DNA of 64,000 bases from Tubulanus polymorphus (lineage: Eukaryota; Nemertea; Palaeonemertea; Tubulaniformes; Tubulanidae), in NCBI RefSeq assembly GCF_964204645.1, contig NC_134032.1, positions 15,496,275 through 15,560,274 of the forward strand. Reading direction: 5' to 3'. The translations under genes and the position numbers were made by a program. The notes below the pieces were generated by a model that made no database searches, was not told the DNA's origin, and saw nothing but the letters and a program-made list of their open reading frames with translations. Of the stretch, positions 1 through 11,504 are shown one piece after another; the stretch's first letter is position 1; each line of letters starts with the position of its first letter.

Positions 1-340
1 CATCCGACCAGGTGCGTTCTGCGAGGCGTGCGCGCGCCGGGATGAGTGGCTAAAAGTGATTAGATATATTTATGCTTTTTTAATATAAATATACCCGGCA
101 TGAAATATAGCGAGTTACGAATATGTAACACACACGTCTGCCATTCGCTCGCGTGGCTGAATTACGAGGGTCACTATTCTCAAGGTCATTAGTAAGGCTC
201 TCGTGCTTGTGTGTGTAGAATGATGAGATGAGCTCTTGAGAACTAATTCATCTGCACCACCTCCTCTTAGCTGCAGTTGAGTTTTACACCAAAAACCGTG
301 TATCTGGGTCCAGAAAACTCAAATTTCTTAACTTTCTGAA

Positions 341-542
341 CTACTAATTGCCTACCCCCTTTCAGTAGCATACCGCTTTAGTGCGTCTACACCGCGGTGC
401 GATGTATCGTGTGAAGTGTTCTACTGCATCAAATATTGATTGTAAATCAACTAGTGAGGATTTCACAATCGCTACTAACTGCCCTACCCCCTTTTAGTAG
501 CATACCACTATAGTGCGTCTACACCGCGGTGCGATGTATCAT
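341..542 (+). repeat. Two direct copies of a ~70-bp block
   Basis: 341-410 and 472-542 share the core CTACCCCCTT.CAGTAGCATACC and the tail GTGCGTCTACACCGCGGTGC, separated by about 60 unrelated bases. Confidence 0.8.
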
Positions 543-865
543 TAGTTACTAATATTCCTCTATTTTGCTTCACCCAGACCTGGCAGTGATCACTGTCACT
601 CTCTACGATTGTACATCAGACACTAAGGTTCTTGGTGAAGATCAGGGACGGATTCCACTCATGATTGCAGAATATAGTCAGAAAAATGTGAATGACATAT
701 TTTCTAGAAGTACCTAAACTATAGGTCCAGAATGCCTTTAAATACAAGGCAAGAGAGGAATTTTTCTAATTTTTCTTGAGGAGGACCCCGAACCTCCCTT
801 TAAAGAGCTTCGTCGGCGGAAGATAATTGAGCAATGATTTTTAGGATTATACTCAAATTCACCGG

Positions 866-1077
866 CAGGTTCTGCCCATGAAGATTCTGCGCGATCAGGA
901 CACAGGTTCTGCCCATGAAGATTCTGCGCGATCAGGACACAGCCCATGAAGATTCTGCGCGATCAGGACACAGCCCATGAAGATTCTGCGCGATCAGGAC
1001 ACAGCCCATGCTGCGCGCCGTCTCGCAGGTTCTGCCCATACTGCTCACGTCTCACAGGTTCTGCCCATGCTGCGCGC
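866..1077 (+). repeat. 31-37-bp tandem array
   Basis: Units share CCCATGAAGATTCTGCGCGA followed by TCAGGACA. The first two carry an extra GGTTCTG (37 bp), the next are 31 bp, and the last units degenerate to CCCATGCTGCGCG. It abuts the foldback element that follows. Confidence 0.85.
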
Positions 1078-1097
1078 TGCCGCTTGTATTCGCTTGT

Positions 1098-1570
1098 AAT
1101 GTCTATTTCAACCTGACTTGAGAGCACATCAGGTGGCCTAGCTCGCTCATTTTTGGTATAGTACATACCTGATAAAGGTCTTATTAGGACCAGAAAAGAC
1201 GGGCAGTCAACCTAAATCATCATTTTTTAATCCATTTGAAACTGTATTGAAGGATATCCAAAAAGTCTTCATTGAAAGGGGTTAATTGAAGTGAAGTGAC
1301 TCCATGATTTGAAAGTTTAACAATATGTCTCCATGCCTACCAACTGAAATTTGATACGTTGGCATGGAGTTACTTCTCTTCATTTAACCCCTCTCAATGA
1401 AGACTTTTTGGATATCCTTCAATACAGTTTCAAATGGATTAAAAAATGATGATTTAGGTCGACTGCCAGTCCTTTCTGGTCCTAATAAGACTTCTATCAG
1501 GTATGTACTACCAAAACTGACTGAGCTAAGCCACCAGGAATGCTCTCAAGTCAGGTTGAAATAGACATTA
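1098..1570. mobile_element. Foldback element with ~200-bp inverted arms
   Basis: The left arm (about 1098-1306) is the reverse complement of the right arm (about 1366-1570) at roughly 90% identity. Both contain GTCTATTTCAACCTGACTTG and GGATATCCAAAAAGTCTTCA in opposite orientation, with a spacer of about 60 bases. Transcribed, it would form a very long hairpin. No transposase coding is present, and no clear target duplication was found at the edges. Confidence 0.85.
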
Positions 1571-1847
1571 GTTGTAAAACAAAGAACAGGTTGCGTTATA
1601 GCACCTTATCCTTCAATATGATTACAACTACAGCGTCTAACGGCGAACACTTAACAGACTATAAAACTGTTGTCTTGCCATCGAAATTACGATTGTTTAT
1701 GATAAAGCACCTAGTTTCAGGCCACTATAACCCCTTCGCATGTACCGACACCGACAGCGTTTGGGGTGAATTTGTACTGATTAAAATAGAAAATATGCAG
1801 CTCCTCACAAGTCTCTATAACAATCATCTACAGGGTGGCGTCACTGA

Positions 1848-1955
1848 CCTGGAAAACTCAGGGATTCAGAAAAATCTAGTAAAAAAGTCATGGAAAACCT
1901 GGAAAACTCAGGGATTCAGAAAAATCTAGGAAAAAAATCACGGAAATCTCGGGTA
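1848..1955 (+). repeat. Two-copy 50-bp direct repeat
   Basis: GGAAAACTCAGGGATTCAG recurs 50 bases apart (1851 and 1901), each followed by AAAAATCTAG and an A-run. Confidence 0.7.
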
Positions 1956-2169
1956 ATAATGCTTATTGACCGCGTGTTTCTTTATCATTACGTGATTCGA
2001 TGAAAAATGAATGAATTGTTAGATTTTGATTGACATTTCTCTGATTCACTCACGGGGAATTTTTGCGTAATCACAAAGAAAAATCAGGGGGAGAACTCGA
2101 GGAATTTGGAAATAGACGTAAAGTGTATTTCAGCGTATAGCCTCATTGCCTGGTTTGAGGTTTTATTTC

Positions 2170-2313
2170 CAGGGGCCAGTTTCACAGTCGTGACTTAAGT
2201 CAAAAAGTGGTCTTAAATCTTAAGACTGGTCTTAAGTTGTTAGATTGGCTATAGAACTAAGTTGGTCTTAGCCTGGTCTTAAGTCTAAGCCATGACTATG
2301 GACCCGGCCCCTG
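2170..2313 (-). mobile_element. 144-bp MITE, founder type of the 47-bp satellite
   Basis: Begins CAGGGGCCAGTTTCACAGTC and ends with the matching inverted terminus (GACTATGGACCCGGCCCCTG). The interior is one unit of the satellite seen elsewhere (CTTAAGTTGTTAGATTGGC, TATAGAACTAAG, TGGTCTTAA). Further copies of the whole element lie at about 27,261-27,404, 27,976-28,093 (worn) and 51,293-51,424. It is non-coding and nearly palindromic throughout. Confidence 0.75.
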
Positions 2314-2744
2314 AGTATAAGGGTAAGGTCAAGTTCTGGTCATATTTCTATAAGACCAGCTTCAAAGTAATTTGAACAATTCCGACTTTTTCATTCGTTT
2401 TGAAATCTAGGCCAGATCTAGAAATATTCTCAGCGATCCTCTCTTACCAGCTGATATTTGCCCTTCTCACAAAGATGCACTCTGGTGATATTTCAGCTGA
2501 AATCTAATCATTTCAAACCTATTTTTCCAAACAGCGAACGTCAAGAATGACTCCATTGTTTGGCGATGCTGTCTTACCACCGACCGAGTGATGGAGTTGC
2601 CCTTTTTCCTTTTCGTGTCCTTGAAATTGAAATATTAGGTTATTTTTAGCGGAAATTGAATCGTTTTTAAACCATTTTTTGCGAAGTTTTCCAGCAGTGC
2701 AGAGAATACGTTAGGCTAAAAAATTGATTAGTTGTTTTTCTTTT

Positions 2745-2935
2745 CTGCTGAGTTTAAAAGTCAACGCGGCCGGCCTCCTACCTAGCCTCTGTACATTACT
2801 TTTTAAAAATAATGATCAGACTAATAATAACTACAGACCCAGCAGTTAAAGAAATGAACTGATTACTAATTTCATCGTAGTTTACAACACGACCCCCGGC
2901 CGATTAGGAGAACTAAGGTATCATAGTTTTTTTTG
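2745..2935 (+). repeat. Dispersed repeat, copy 1 (GGCCGATTAGGAGAA family)
   Basis: Shares GAAATGAACTGATTAC, a GCAGTTTACAA-like segment, GACCCCCGGCCGATTAGGAG and AGGTATCA with segments at 14,955-15,065, 25,297-25,400, 62,200-62,260 (partial) and 62,505-62,640. A mobile origin is inferred from dispersal only. Confidence 0.65.
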
Positions 2936-3996
2936 GGGGGGGGTACTTCACTGACCCTTTCTTTTCTGACCACCTTATCAGACCACCTGCAAGTTTTCAT
3001 GGTCTTTACGAAAACATCATTCAAATGCAAAGTGCAAATCTTCAATATTCTCAACACCTCCGATAAGACCTCATCACATGGCGCCCAATAATCGACATTT
3101 GGTACATTTTTTTTTAAATAATTGTACACACATCCATTCGATTTAAAACATCAAACCCTCCATTTTGTTCCGGGTAGGTGTGACTGCCGGTTGGTAACGG
3201 ATACCAAATCAAAACGAATTGGCCACCTAGTTTTTTTCAACCTAAAAATAGGCATAGAAATGATATGATACGAAATGTGTGGGAGACACATTAAATATTA
3301 GATAGTTCATGTACTACCGCTATCTAAACAGAAACTTCTATAAATTCTGGCGATCACGCAACTATAACTGTTCTTCGATTTCCGATTTCAAAATCGAACC
3401 CCTGGTTTCGCTCCTCGCTCGTTAGTTCCTTAATTCAAATGAAAATGGAATAGGCAACCTAATATTTCAACGTCGAAATAGGCAAAAAAATGTCTCATGT
3501 TGGACATGAAAACGATAGATACAACACGATATGAAATAGATAAAAGTGGCAATCATGATGATGAAAAATAACTTTGCCATTAATAGTTGAAGACTGCGAT
3601 TGCTATGGAATCCCGTAATGCCACTCAGTGCATTGTGTATAGCTATATTCAATAAGAAAAGTTCAAAAGGTTTGAGTATCATTTGTTTAAAAAGAGATTC
3701 ACCGATTGGCAAAGAAGCAAAACATCAGTTGGCAAAAAGCGATTGTTTGTATAAATACACAACTATGACGCAGGATTGTTTGAAATTTATGACTAAAAGC
3801 TGCTGATTATAAGTTATGAAGAGCTGGTGAGAAAAAAACAATAATACAATACAAACCGAACTAAACAGCTGTGAAACAGATCAATCTTCTATGTTTTCTT
3901 GCTGTGTTTTCATATGATTACTGGTTATGTTTAGGTTCGTCCAAAATGGAAGGATGCCATTAGGTTTTTTTGTCAGCAGACTCTTAGGTCACGGGG

Positions 3997-4575
3997 TTTG
4001 GTTCATTTACTCGATTGATAAAGAACTTTAATTACTGATTTGGTTCATTTACCCAATTAAAAAGAACTTTAATTACTGATTTTGTTCATTTACCCAATTA
4101 AAAAGAACTTTAATTACTGATTTGGTTCATTTACCCAATTAAAAAGAACTTTAATTACTGATTTGGTTCATTTACCCAATTAAAAAGAACTTTAATTACT
4201 GATTTGGTTCATTTACCCAATTAAAAAGAACTTTAATTACTGATTTGGTTCATTTACCCAATTAAAAAGAACTTTAATTACTGATTTTGTTCATTTACCC
4301 AATTAAAAAGAACTTTAATTACTGATTTGGTTCATTTACCCAATTAAAAAGAACTTTAATTACTGATTTGGTTCATTTACCCAATTAAAAAGAACTTTAA
4401 TTACTGATTTTGTTCATTTACCCAATTAAAAAGAACTTTAATTACTGATTTTGTTCATTTACCCAATTAAAAAGAACTTTAATTACTGATTTTGTTCATT
4501 TACCCAATTAAAAAGAACTTTAATTACTGATTTGGTTCATTTACCCGATTAAAAAGAATTTTAATTACTGATTTG
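3997..4575 (+). repeat. 41-bp tandem array, ~14 copies
   Basis: Unit contains TTCATTTACCCAATTAAAAA then GAACTTTAATTACTGATTT. Copies differ mainly by G/T at one site (TTTGGTTC versus TTTTGTTC), indicating recent amplification. Confidence 0.95.
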
Positions 4576-5466
4576 GCAAAGCTTATTATGATGAAAATAT
4601 TATTGTCCAAAAATTGGTTAAAGTTAACCAGTGGATATATGTGATATAGTGACAAATGGTTTGATTGCTGAAATCTTCATACTTTCAAGGAGGGCGAAAC
4701 AATTCAAATTAAACCTTTTTTTTTAAGCTTGAACTATTTCATGAATTTGGACCCAGAGTTATGAGGGTTTGCGAAAAGTTAAACTAAAATCTTTTGGTGT
4801 AAATGCTATTGGTTACTTCATGTTTTTTCAGACTTTTTTGTAAAACTGGGCTTCCGTTTTTAAGTCGCTCTGGCTTGAATTTAAAACTGCCTGTAAAGAT
4901 TCCTGCCTACGTGAAGTGGTGGATTTTTGGGGGCCTCACTTTTTACCAAGATAACATTTTATTATGGCTGTTGTTTTTTAGAATCACTGTCGATGTTCAG
5001 AAAAATAATCAACTATAGACCTAAGCAGGTTTTTGGACACGACCCCGATCCGCCCCTGTAGGTGTTAAACGCGTCTCGAAACTGTGTCGGAAAAGTTTTT
5101 GTCTTAAAACCGGGCCATCCATTCATCAAAGCTTTCATTATATCCTCATAGTCTCTTCTCACTTACTGACGATTAATGGATGGCCTCGAAAAAAGATATA
5201 TAATGTTTTGCACAACTGCCAGATCTCTTAATGATCAATGGGATTGTTCTCTGTAGAGGCCATACTTTTTTTTTGTCGAGAAACGAGTTCTTGTAAATGG
5301 TCGTATCGTATTTTGGTTGAGTTTTGTTGCTGTTAATTAATAATTAAAGATTTATCAAACGGTTAATTACGATATGACAATGATAAATTACTTAAGGCGT
5401 TTTATTTTATTTTCGAAAAATTTCTTTGCCTGTTCTTGCCAGTAACCTGTGTTTAAATCGCAAAAC

Positions 5467-5537
5467 ACCGTGTAACCCCCTCCCCCACACTCCCCCTCCC
5501 CACACTCCCCTCCCCACACTCCCCTCCCTACCTCCTA
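5467..5537 (-). repeat. C-rich tract, G-quadruplex-prone on - strand
   Basis: Repeated CCCCTCCCCACACT units. The - strand has many runs of four or more G spaced by short loops. Confidence 0.6.
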
Positions 5538-6012
5538 CAAGTAGTAAATAGACATAAGATTTAAACAAGTGTTCCCTGTACACACAATTCCTCTGTTATA
5601 GTTTTTTAACACGGATGATAAAACTTTGATTTAAATGAAAGGACTTTGTTCATCGCTATGTTCGACTTATCAGTAATTACGGTGTACTTACCCTTATCCC
5701 TCACCGCGTACCTCCCGACCGGTATTAAACGTCAGACGCTGATGAATCTAAACGCTCCGATTTCCGCATCAAGTTCTGACTTTTAAAGCCGGTTTTACGG
5801 TTTTTTCAGTTGCTGAATCGCGTTCTCTTCCCCTCTTCCCGTGAGAGAATGAAACTACACCGTGCAGTCAATCATAAACTGCCCTTAACTTTCAAAAGTT
5901 TCCTAGATGAGTTTTAATGAAATTTGTTTATAAAAAGGCATCGCCGACTATCAAATCAAGTTGTTATTCTATAAATCAACTGTTATTAAGCTAAAAAAAT
6001 TGATACCTTGTT

Positions 6013-6336
<324 letters not shown>

Positions 6337-6391
6337 CTCTTCTCCTCTATGACCCGTTGTATCATTAACCAGTATTGTGTCTCTGTATATA

Positions 6392-6397
6392 TTTCAG
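6392..6397 (+). other. 3' splice acceptor of TM9SF1 last exon
   Basis: TTTCAG precedes the conserved coding block. A branch-point-like CATTAAC lies about 30 bases upstream (6363-6369). The CT/CCCT tract ending near 6336 forms an exceptionally long polypyrimidine region behind it. Confidence 0.8.
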
Positions 6398-6599
6398 GTC
6401 GACCGGTCTGTTTGTGTTCCTCTATTCATTATTCTACTATTTCAAGCGATCGAACATGTCCGGGTTTCTGCAGACGGTCGAGTTTTTCGGCTATACCGCG
6501 CTGGTGTGTTACGTATTCTTTCTCATGTTGGGGACCGTTTCATTCTTCGCGTCGTTGAAATTCGTGCGTTACATCTACGTCAACATCAAGATGGACTGA
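6398..6599 (+). CDS. TM9SF1: TM9SF1-like nonaspanin, last coding exon (C-terminus)
   Basis: Terminal exon of a transmembrane-9 superfamily (nonaspanin) protein, multi-pass proteins of the Golgi/endosome system. The exon opens after a TTTCAG acceptor at 6392-6397; G6398 completes a split codon (phase 2), then 66 residues follow to TGA at 6597-6599. Two hydrophobic segments ([15 protein letters not shown] and about [19 protein letters not shown]) are the last two membrane spans of the family. The blocks [14 protein letters not shown] and SLKF.RYIYVN match TM9SF1 rather than TM9SF2/3/4, as recalled from the family. The tail KMD fits the KxD/E COPI-binding Golgi-retention motif known for nonaspanins. 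The preceding exon (expected to carry the GEDYRWWW block) was not found in 1-6397, so the rest of the gene lies to the left of the window. Confidence 0.9.
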
Positions 6600-6679
6600 G
6601 TCGCCCGGCAACTCGATAATATCATTGTTGTCGACATCGTCGCGGCGACGCGGAAAAACGGCGAATATTTCGAAAAGAC

Positions 6680-6685
6680 GTATTA
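6680..6685 (+). terminator. Possible poly(A) signal of TM9SF1 (ATTAAA)
   Basis: ATTAAA lies about 80 bases after the stop codon. GU-rich sequence (GTCGTTCTTGTCATTGTTGTC) about 40 bases further on could serve as the downstream element. A canonical AATAAA occurs only much later (about 9614), so a short 3' UTR is the simpler reading, but transcript data would decide. Confidence 0.35.
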
Positions 6686-6836
6686 AAGGTGATGATATAA
6701 AATCGGTGTTGCACGGTTACGTGGAAAATGTCGTTCTTGTCATTGTTGTCGGATCACTAAACAAACTATAAAAACTACCGGCCGTTTCAAAAAAAAGATG
6801 GCCGTCACTGCCTCTACATATCGAAATACGCTGTGA

Positions 6837-7010
6837 GATATGATGTCATAGGTGGATGTTACAATGGTGACCACCAGTGGGATATGATGTCATAGGTGGA
6901 TGTTACAATGGTGACCACCAGTGGGATATGATGTCATAGGTGGATTTTACAATGGTGACCACGTGTAGAATACAATGTCATAGGTGGCCATCATGTTTAC
7001 GATGGCCGCC
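6837..7010 (+). repeat. 44-bp tandem array (3 good copies plus worn tail)
   Basis: GATATGATGTCATAGGTGGA recurs at 6837, 6881 and 6925, followed each time by a TTACAATGGTGACCAC block. The fourth copy is diverged. Confidence 0.85.
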
Positions 7011-7360
7011 ATCAATGAGATGTTACGTCATAGTTAAATTTTACAAAGGTGGCCATTTTGTTTTGAGCATCTATATATATATATATTCATGAGTTTATAG
7101 ATACAGTGTATCCTGAACATGGATGTATCAAGGAGAGGTTACTAGATATCTTAGTTGATACGTCCACGATCAGAATGAGGTGATCATACCCGATTTATCT
7201 TTCCTTTTCTCGTAAATGTGAATTGTTGTGACAACAGTTGATACTGACCGAGTTGTCACGTGCGTAATGATCAATGTTTCAATATATAGAATTTTATTGT
7301 AGAAATGATGAACAAGTTTCTGTTGGATAAAAGAAAAATGGTGATAATTATGACGAAAAA

Positions 7361-7604
7361 CTAAGAGAGTATTTGATGTTTAAACTCAATTCTATGAGAT
7401 ATTTTCAGAAACTAAGAGAGTATTGACGTTTAGACTCGATTCTATGAGACATTTTCAGAAACTAAGAGAGTAGTGACGTTTAGACTCAATTCTATGAGAC
7501 ATTTTCAGAAAGTAAGAGAGTAGTGACGTTTAGACTCAATTCTATGAGACATTTTCAGAAACTAAGAGAGTAGTGACGTTTAGACTCAATTCTATGAGAC
7601 ATTT
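7361..7604 (+). repeat. 50-bp tandem array, 5 copies
   Basis: ACTAAGAGAGTAGTGACGTT followed by TAGACTCAATTCTATGAGAC recurs every 50 bases. A solo copy of the same family lies at about 43,787-43,835, inside the RBM24-like gene. Confidence 0.9.
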
Positions 7605-7628
7605 GTAAAATGGCTCATAGAATTGAGT
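7584..7628. repeat. Perfect 15-bp-arm hairpin closing the 50-bp array
   Basis: ACTCAATTCTATGAG at 7584-7598 is followed by its exact reverse complement at 7614-7628 with a 15-base loop, so the array ends in an inverted partial unit. Confidence 0.85.
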
Positions 7629-8133
7629 TTATGTCTCTTGGTCTCTCTTCATAATTATCGGTTTTTTTAATTCAATAGTTTTGTCTATTTTAATGTTTAA
7701 TGTGCAGCTTAAACACAATTTGTGGTTGCATTCTTTGAATTCTAATTCCTTAACCCCATTTCACGCGATGCAGGGAAACAGGGAAACCAGGATTAAAACA
7801 TGTTTAATCTCAGAAACGTTGTTTCCTGAAACCATGTTTCTCATTTCTCGGGAAACGCACAGGACATGGGGAAACGCTCATAAACATGTTTCTGTTTCCA
7901 TTTTCAGTGTTTGAGGCCTATAGATAGTTCACATTGTATAAGTATGAAATGTTGTGGGTTGTCACTCGCTGGAGCCTGCTAACATATTGTATACTGGAAT
8001 GGTATTGGGGGGAGATGGTATGCAGGGAGGGGGATGCTTATTGGGGGGTGGGTTTATTGATTACTTCTCAAACTTAGTTATATATGGTATGTACTTTATA
8101 GTTTAGTGTATGATATTCATATAAAGTTAGGTA

Positions 8134-8776
8134 CAGTAGACTCCGCTTGAATCAGATCTTTTTGGCACTTCAGAAAATATTTGTTTAAACATAAACAGTT
8201 ATCTCTTAGTTAAAACAGATTACTTTTGATTAAACAGTTATCTCTGAGTTAAACAGTTATCTCTGATTTAAACAATTATCTCTGATTTAAACAATTATCC
8301 TTGATTTAAACAATTATCACTGATTTAAACAATTATCTCTGATTTAAACAATTATCTCTGATTTAAACAATTATCCATGATTTAAACAATTATCCTTGAT
8401 TTAAACAATTATCACTGATTTAAACAATTATCTGTGATTTAAACAATTATCTCTGATTTAAACAATTATCCATGATTTAAACAATTATCACTGATTTAAA
8501 CAATTATCTCTGATTTAAAACATTACCCTTGATTTAAACAGTTATCTCTGAGTTAAACAGTTATCTCTGAGTTAAACAGTTATCTCTGATTTAAACAATT
8601 ATCCTTGATTTAAACAATTATCTCTGATTTAAACAATTATCTTTGAGTTAAACAGTTATCTCTGATTTAAACAATATTATCCTTGATTTAAACAATTATC
8701 TTTGAGTTAAACAATTATCTCTGATTTAAACAGTTATCTCCCAATTAAACGGATCTGACTTGATCGCAGTCTACTG
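8134..8776. mobile_element. pogo/Tc1-like MITE with TA target site and internal 19-bp array
   Basis: The left end CAGTAGACTCCGCTTGAATC (8134 on) and the right end (8752-8776) are inverted repeats of 25 bp with about 5 mismatches. Both are flanked by TA (8132-8133 and 8777-8778), the duplication typical of Tc1/mariner/pogo. Nearly the whole interior is a tandem array of a 19-bp unit (TGATTTAAACAATTATCTC and variants, about 28 copies). No transposase is encoded. Confidence 0.8.
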
Positions 8777-9668
8777 TACGATAAATTATTTATTTTTTTC
8801 CTGTTTTACTATGGATCAATGATTTGACTCTTAATCTTACTCAAGGCTTAACATTTCGTTATCTAATATTTGTGTGTGTTTGTGTAAATCTTTTTCTCGT
8901 TTCAAAACGTGTAAGTTATGAGTCAGATGTGGTCAACTATTATATCATTTACAGAACGCGCTCGGTCAAAAGTTGATTACAGTCAAATCGATCGAATAGA
9001 TACCGTAGTAACTATGCAGTTTAAATTATCGCTATGATTCGCTTCTATCAGCTACCGACCGATTGGATCCGAGACCTCGCAATGATTTTATGTGTCGTAA
9101 ATTAGAAAGATTATGTTGAAAAACGTATTTTGTCTGTAGAACAATCTCTAACTGGAAATTGCTATATAAATTTGTACCTAGTTCAACGACTGTTGAGTTG
9201 AGATTTGACTCCATAGAAATTAAACTACAACAATTAAAACTAATCAACTGATTTGATTCTTGTAGTCCTTGAGTCGTTTCCACGGTTTTTAGTTATAATT
9301 GACTCTGGAGTCAAACTCACTTCGTCATAACATTGCTGAAGTCATCTCTATTTTTAAGTCCCGATTTGTAATTTGTGAAGTCATCATTTAGATGGGTCGT
9401 CACAATACTGAATACTTGTGCACGCTACTGTAGTTGACTTACGAGACATCGGTTTTAAGATTTGATACATAAGTCTCGAGACAATGGATCTGTACAGCTG
9501 AATAATGGATGGCGTCAAATTCAAGTGACGTTTGTTCGTGTTGAATTTCTTTGTATCTGTGAAAACTTGTACAATACTATTATTATATATAAAACGTAAA
9601 AATGTTATTGAAAATAAACGAACTTTTTCAGTATAGAAAAGTTTTTATTCCTTCACAGCGAGGGGTGT

Positions 9669-10190
9669 CCTGATTCTGAGTGGTCCTGATGGCTGCTTAA
9701 TAGAGGAGGATGTCCCAGGTTCGAATCCAGTAATTACTGATACTGATTCAGTGTGATGCTGATGCTGAATAGAGGATGTACAGGCGTGTCCCGGGTTCAA
9801 ACCCAGTAATTACTGATACTGATTCAGTGTGATGCTGATGCTGATGCTGAATAGAGGATTACAGGGGTGTCCCGGGTTCAAACCTAGTAATTACTGACAC
9901 TTATTCAGAGTAGTCCTGATGCTGAATAGAGGATGTACAGTGGTGTACCGGGTTCGAACCCAGTAATTACTGACACTGATTCAGAGTGGTCCTGATGCTG
10001 AATAGAGGATGTACAGGGGTGTTCCGGGTTCGAACGAAGTAATTACTGATACTGATTCAGAGTGGTCCTGATGCTGAATAGAGGATGTACAGGGGTGTCC
10101 CGGGTTCGAACCCAGTAATTACTGACACTGATTCAGAGTGGTCCTGATGCTGAATAGAGGATGTACAGGGGTGTCCCGGGTACGAACCTG
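9669..10190 (+). repeat. 76-bp tandem array with Pol III B-box-like core
   Basis: About seven units; the best (9961, 10037, 10113) are exactly 76 bp. Each contains CGGGTTCGAACCCAGTAATT; GGTTCGAACC fits the tRNA B-box consensus. The flanks ATTACTG and CAGTAAT of one unit are complementary over 7 bases, like a tRNA acceptor stem. Unit length is also tRNA-like. No good anticodon arm is visible. Confidence 0.85.
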
Positions 10191-11483
10191 TATCATATAC
10201 TCCAAATCTCTGGGTGTTAAGTAAAGCTCGATAAACTCAGCAGTGAGGGACGGACGTGCGCATGCGCAACGCCGATGATTAGACTTCTTGCCAACGAAAA
10301 AAAATATCATCGACTAAAGCGAACGATTTGAGTAATATGGACTTGGTTTATTTTTCATTATCTGATACCGGATAATGATGACATTATAATGACGAGTAAT
10401 TTTTACAAGTTACATTTAATATATAATAATAATATTAATAATATTAATAATAATATAACAGTTTAGGACAATTACATACGACGACGTCACTAGAACAGTG
10501 TCGTCAAAGAACGATGACGTCATGACTTATTGTTTGTTTTTGAGCATATGATATTATAATCATAGTAATGATAGTATAATCATAATCGATAATGAATTAT
10601 AATTATAATTATAATGAAGTTGAATGATTTAAGGACGAAGATGCTGACACTGTATTTGATAAACGTGTATGAATTGATTTCCACAGTGTTGTGGATCCAG
10701 TTCCACAGTTCTGAATCAACAGTTCTCGACTAAGTTCTACAAACGATAACTGGGGAACTGGATCCCGAATTGTGGAACGGAACCGAGTTACAAATAGCAG
10801 TAGTCAATACATACAGATGACGTAATATTGGCCGTCAACTGAATTAAAAAAGTCACAATTGATGGTCAATACGCGTATGTAGCGTCCTCCATACTGCTGA
10901 GACGTAACATCGAAACATACACAAGATCAGATGACGTAGTACGCAAATTTCCGTGACGTTTCGTTGACGTACCACGTAGTTTGGTAAAAAATATCTCAAA
11001 TACTTTTAATAAATAAACAATGATACTATGAAATAGTAATAATAACCATAATGATAATTTAATATATCGTTGTTTATCATCAAATTATTATCATGATGAT
11101 TATTATAATTAACTGAGTGGATGACCCGATGATTAATCTATATAAATAATCAATAATAAAAGGGTACGATATATTATTCATTATGTTGGTTTATCATATA
11201 ATATATAATATATCAATAAATATATTAATAGCAAGTAATTATAACGACATGGAATTAATAGTAATTTCATATAATTAAATATAGAGAACCAGGACCCAGT
11301 TACTCAACCCATAGATCATTTCTGAAAAGCGAATTTAAAATCAAAACTGAGCTAGTTAAGCTCGTGCTTAAGTTCCTAACGTTATTAGATGGAAGAAGTT
11401 AAGTTCGAGCTTGGATTACACGGTTAAGATTGTGTAACTGGGTCCGCATGGTGGTTTCTTGACGACTAGCGTGACTACGACTA

Positions 11484-11504
11484 CTGTAGCGCCCCCTGCT
11501 GGCC
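11484..11504 (-). promoter_or_regulatory. CTCF-like motif
   Basis: The - strand reads GGCCAGCAGGGGGCGCTACA, close to the classic bilaterian CTCF core (CCASYAGRKGGCRS). It sits between the two convergent genes. Motif match only. Confidence 0.45.

Noticed and set aside
4803-5018. Possible upstream TM9SF1 exon (hydrophobic open frame with KWW)
   Set aside because: Does not match the expected YRWWWRS or other conserved nonaspanin blocks and lacks suitable splice sites.
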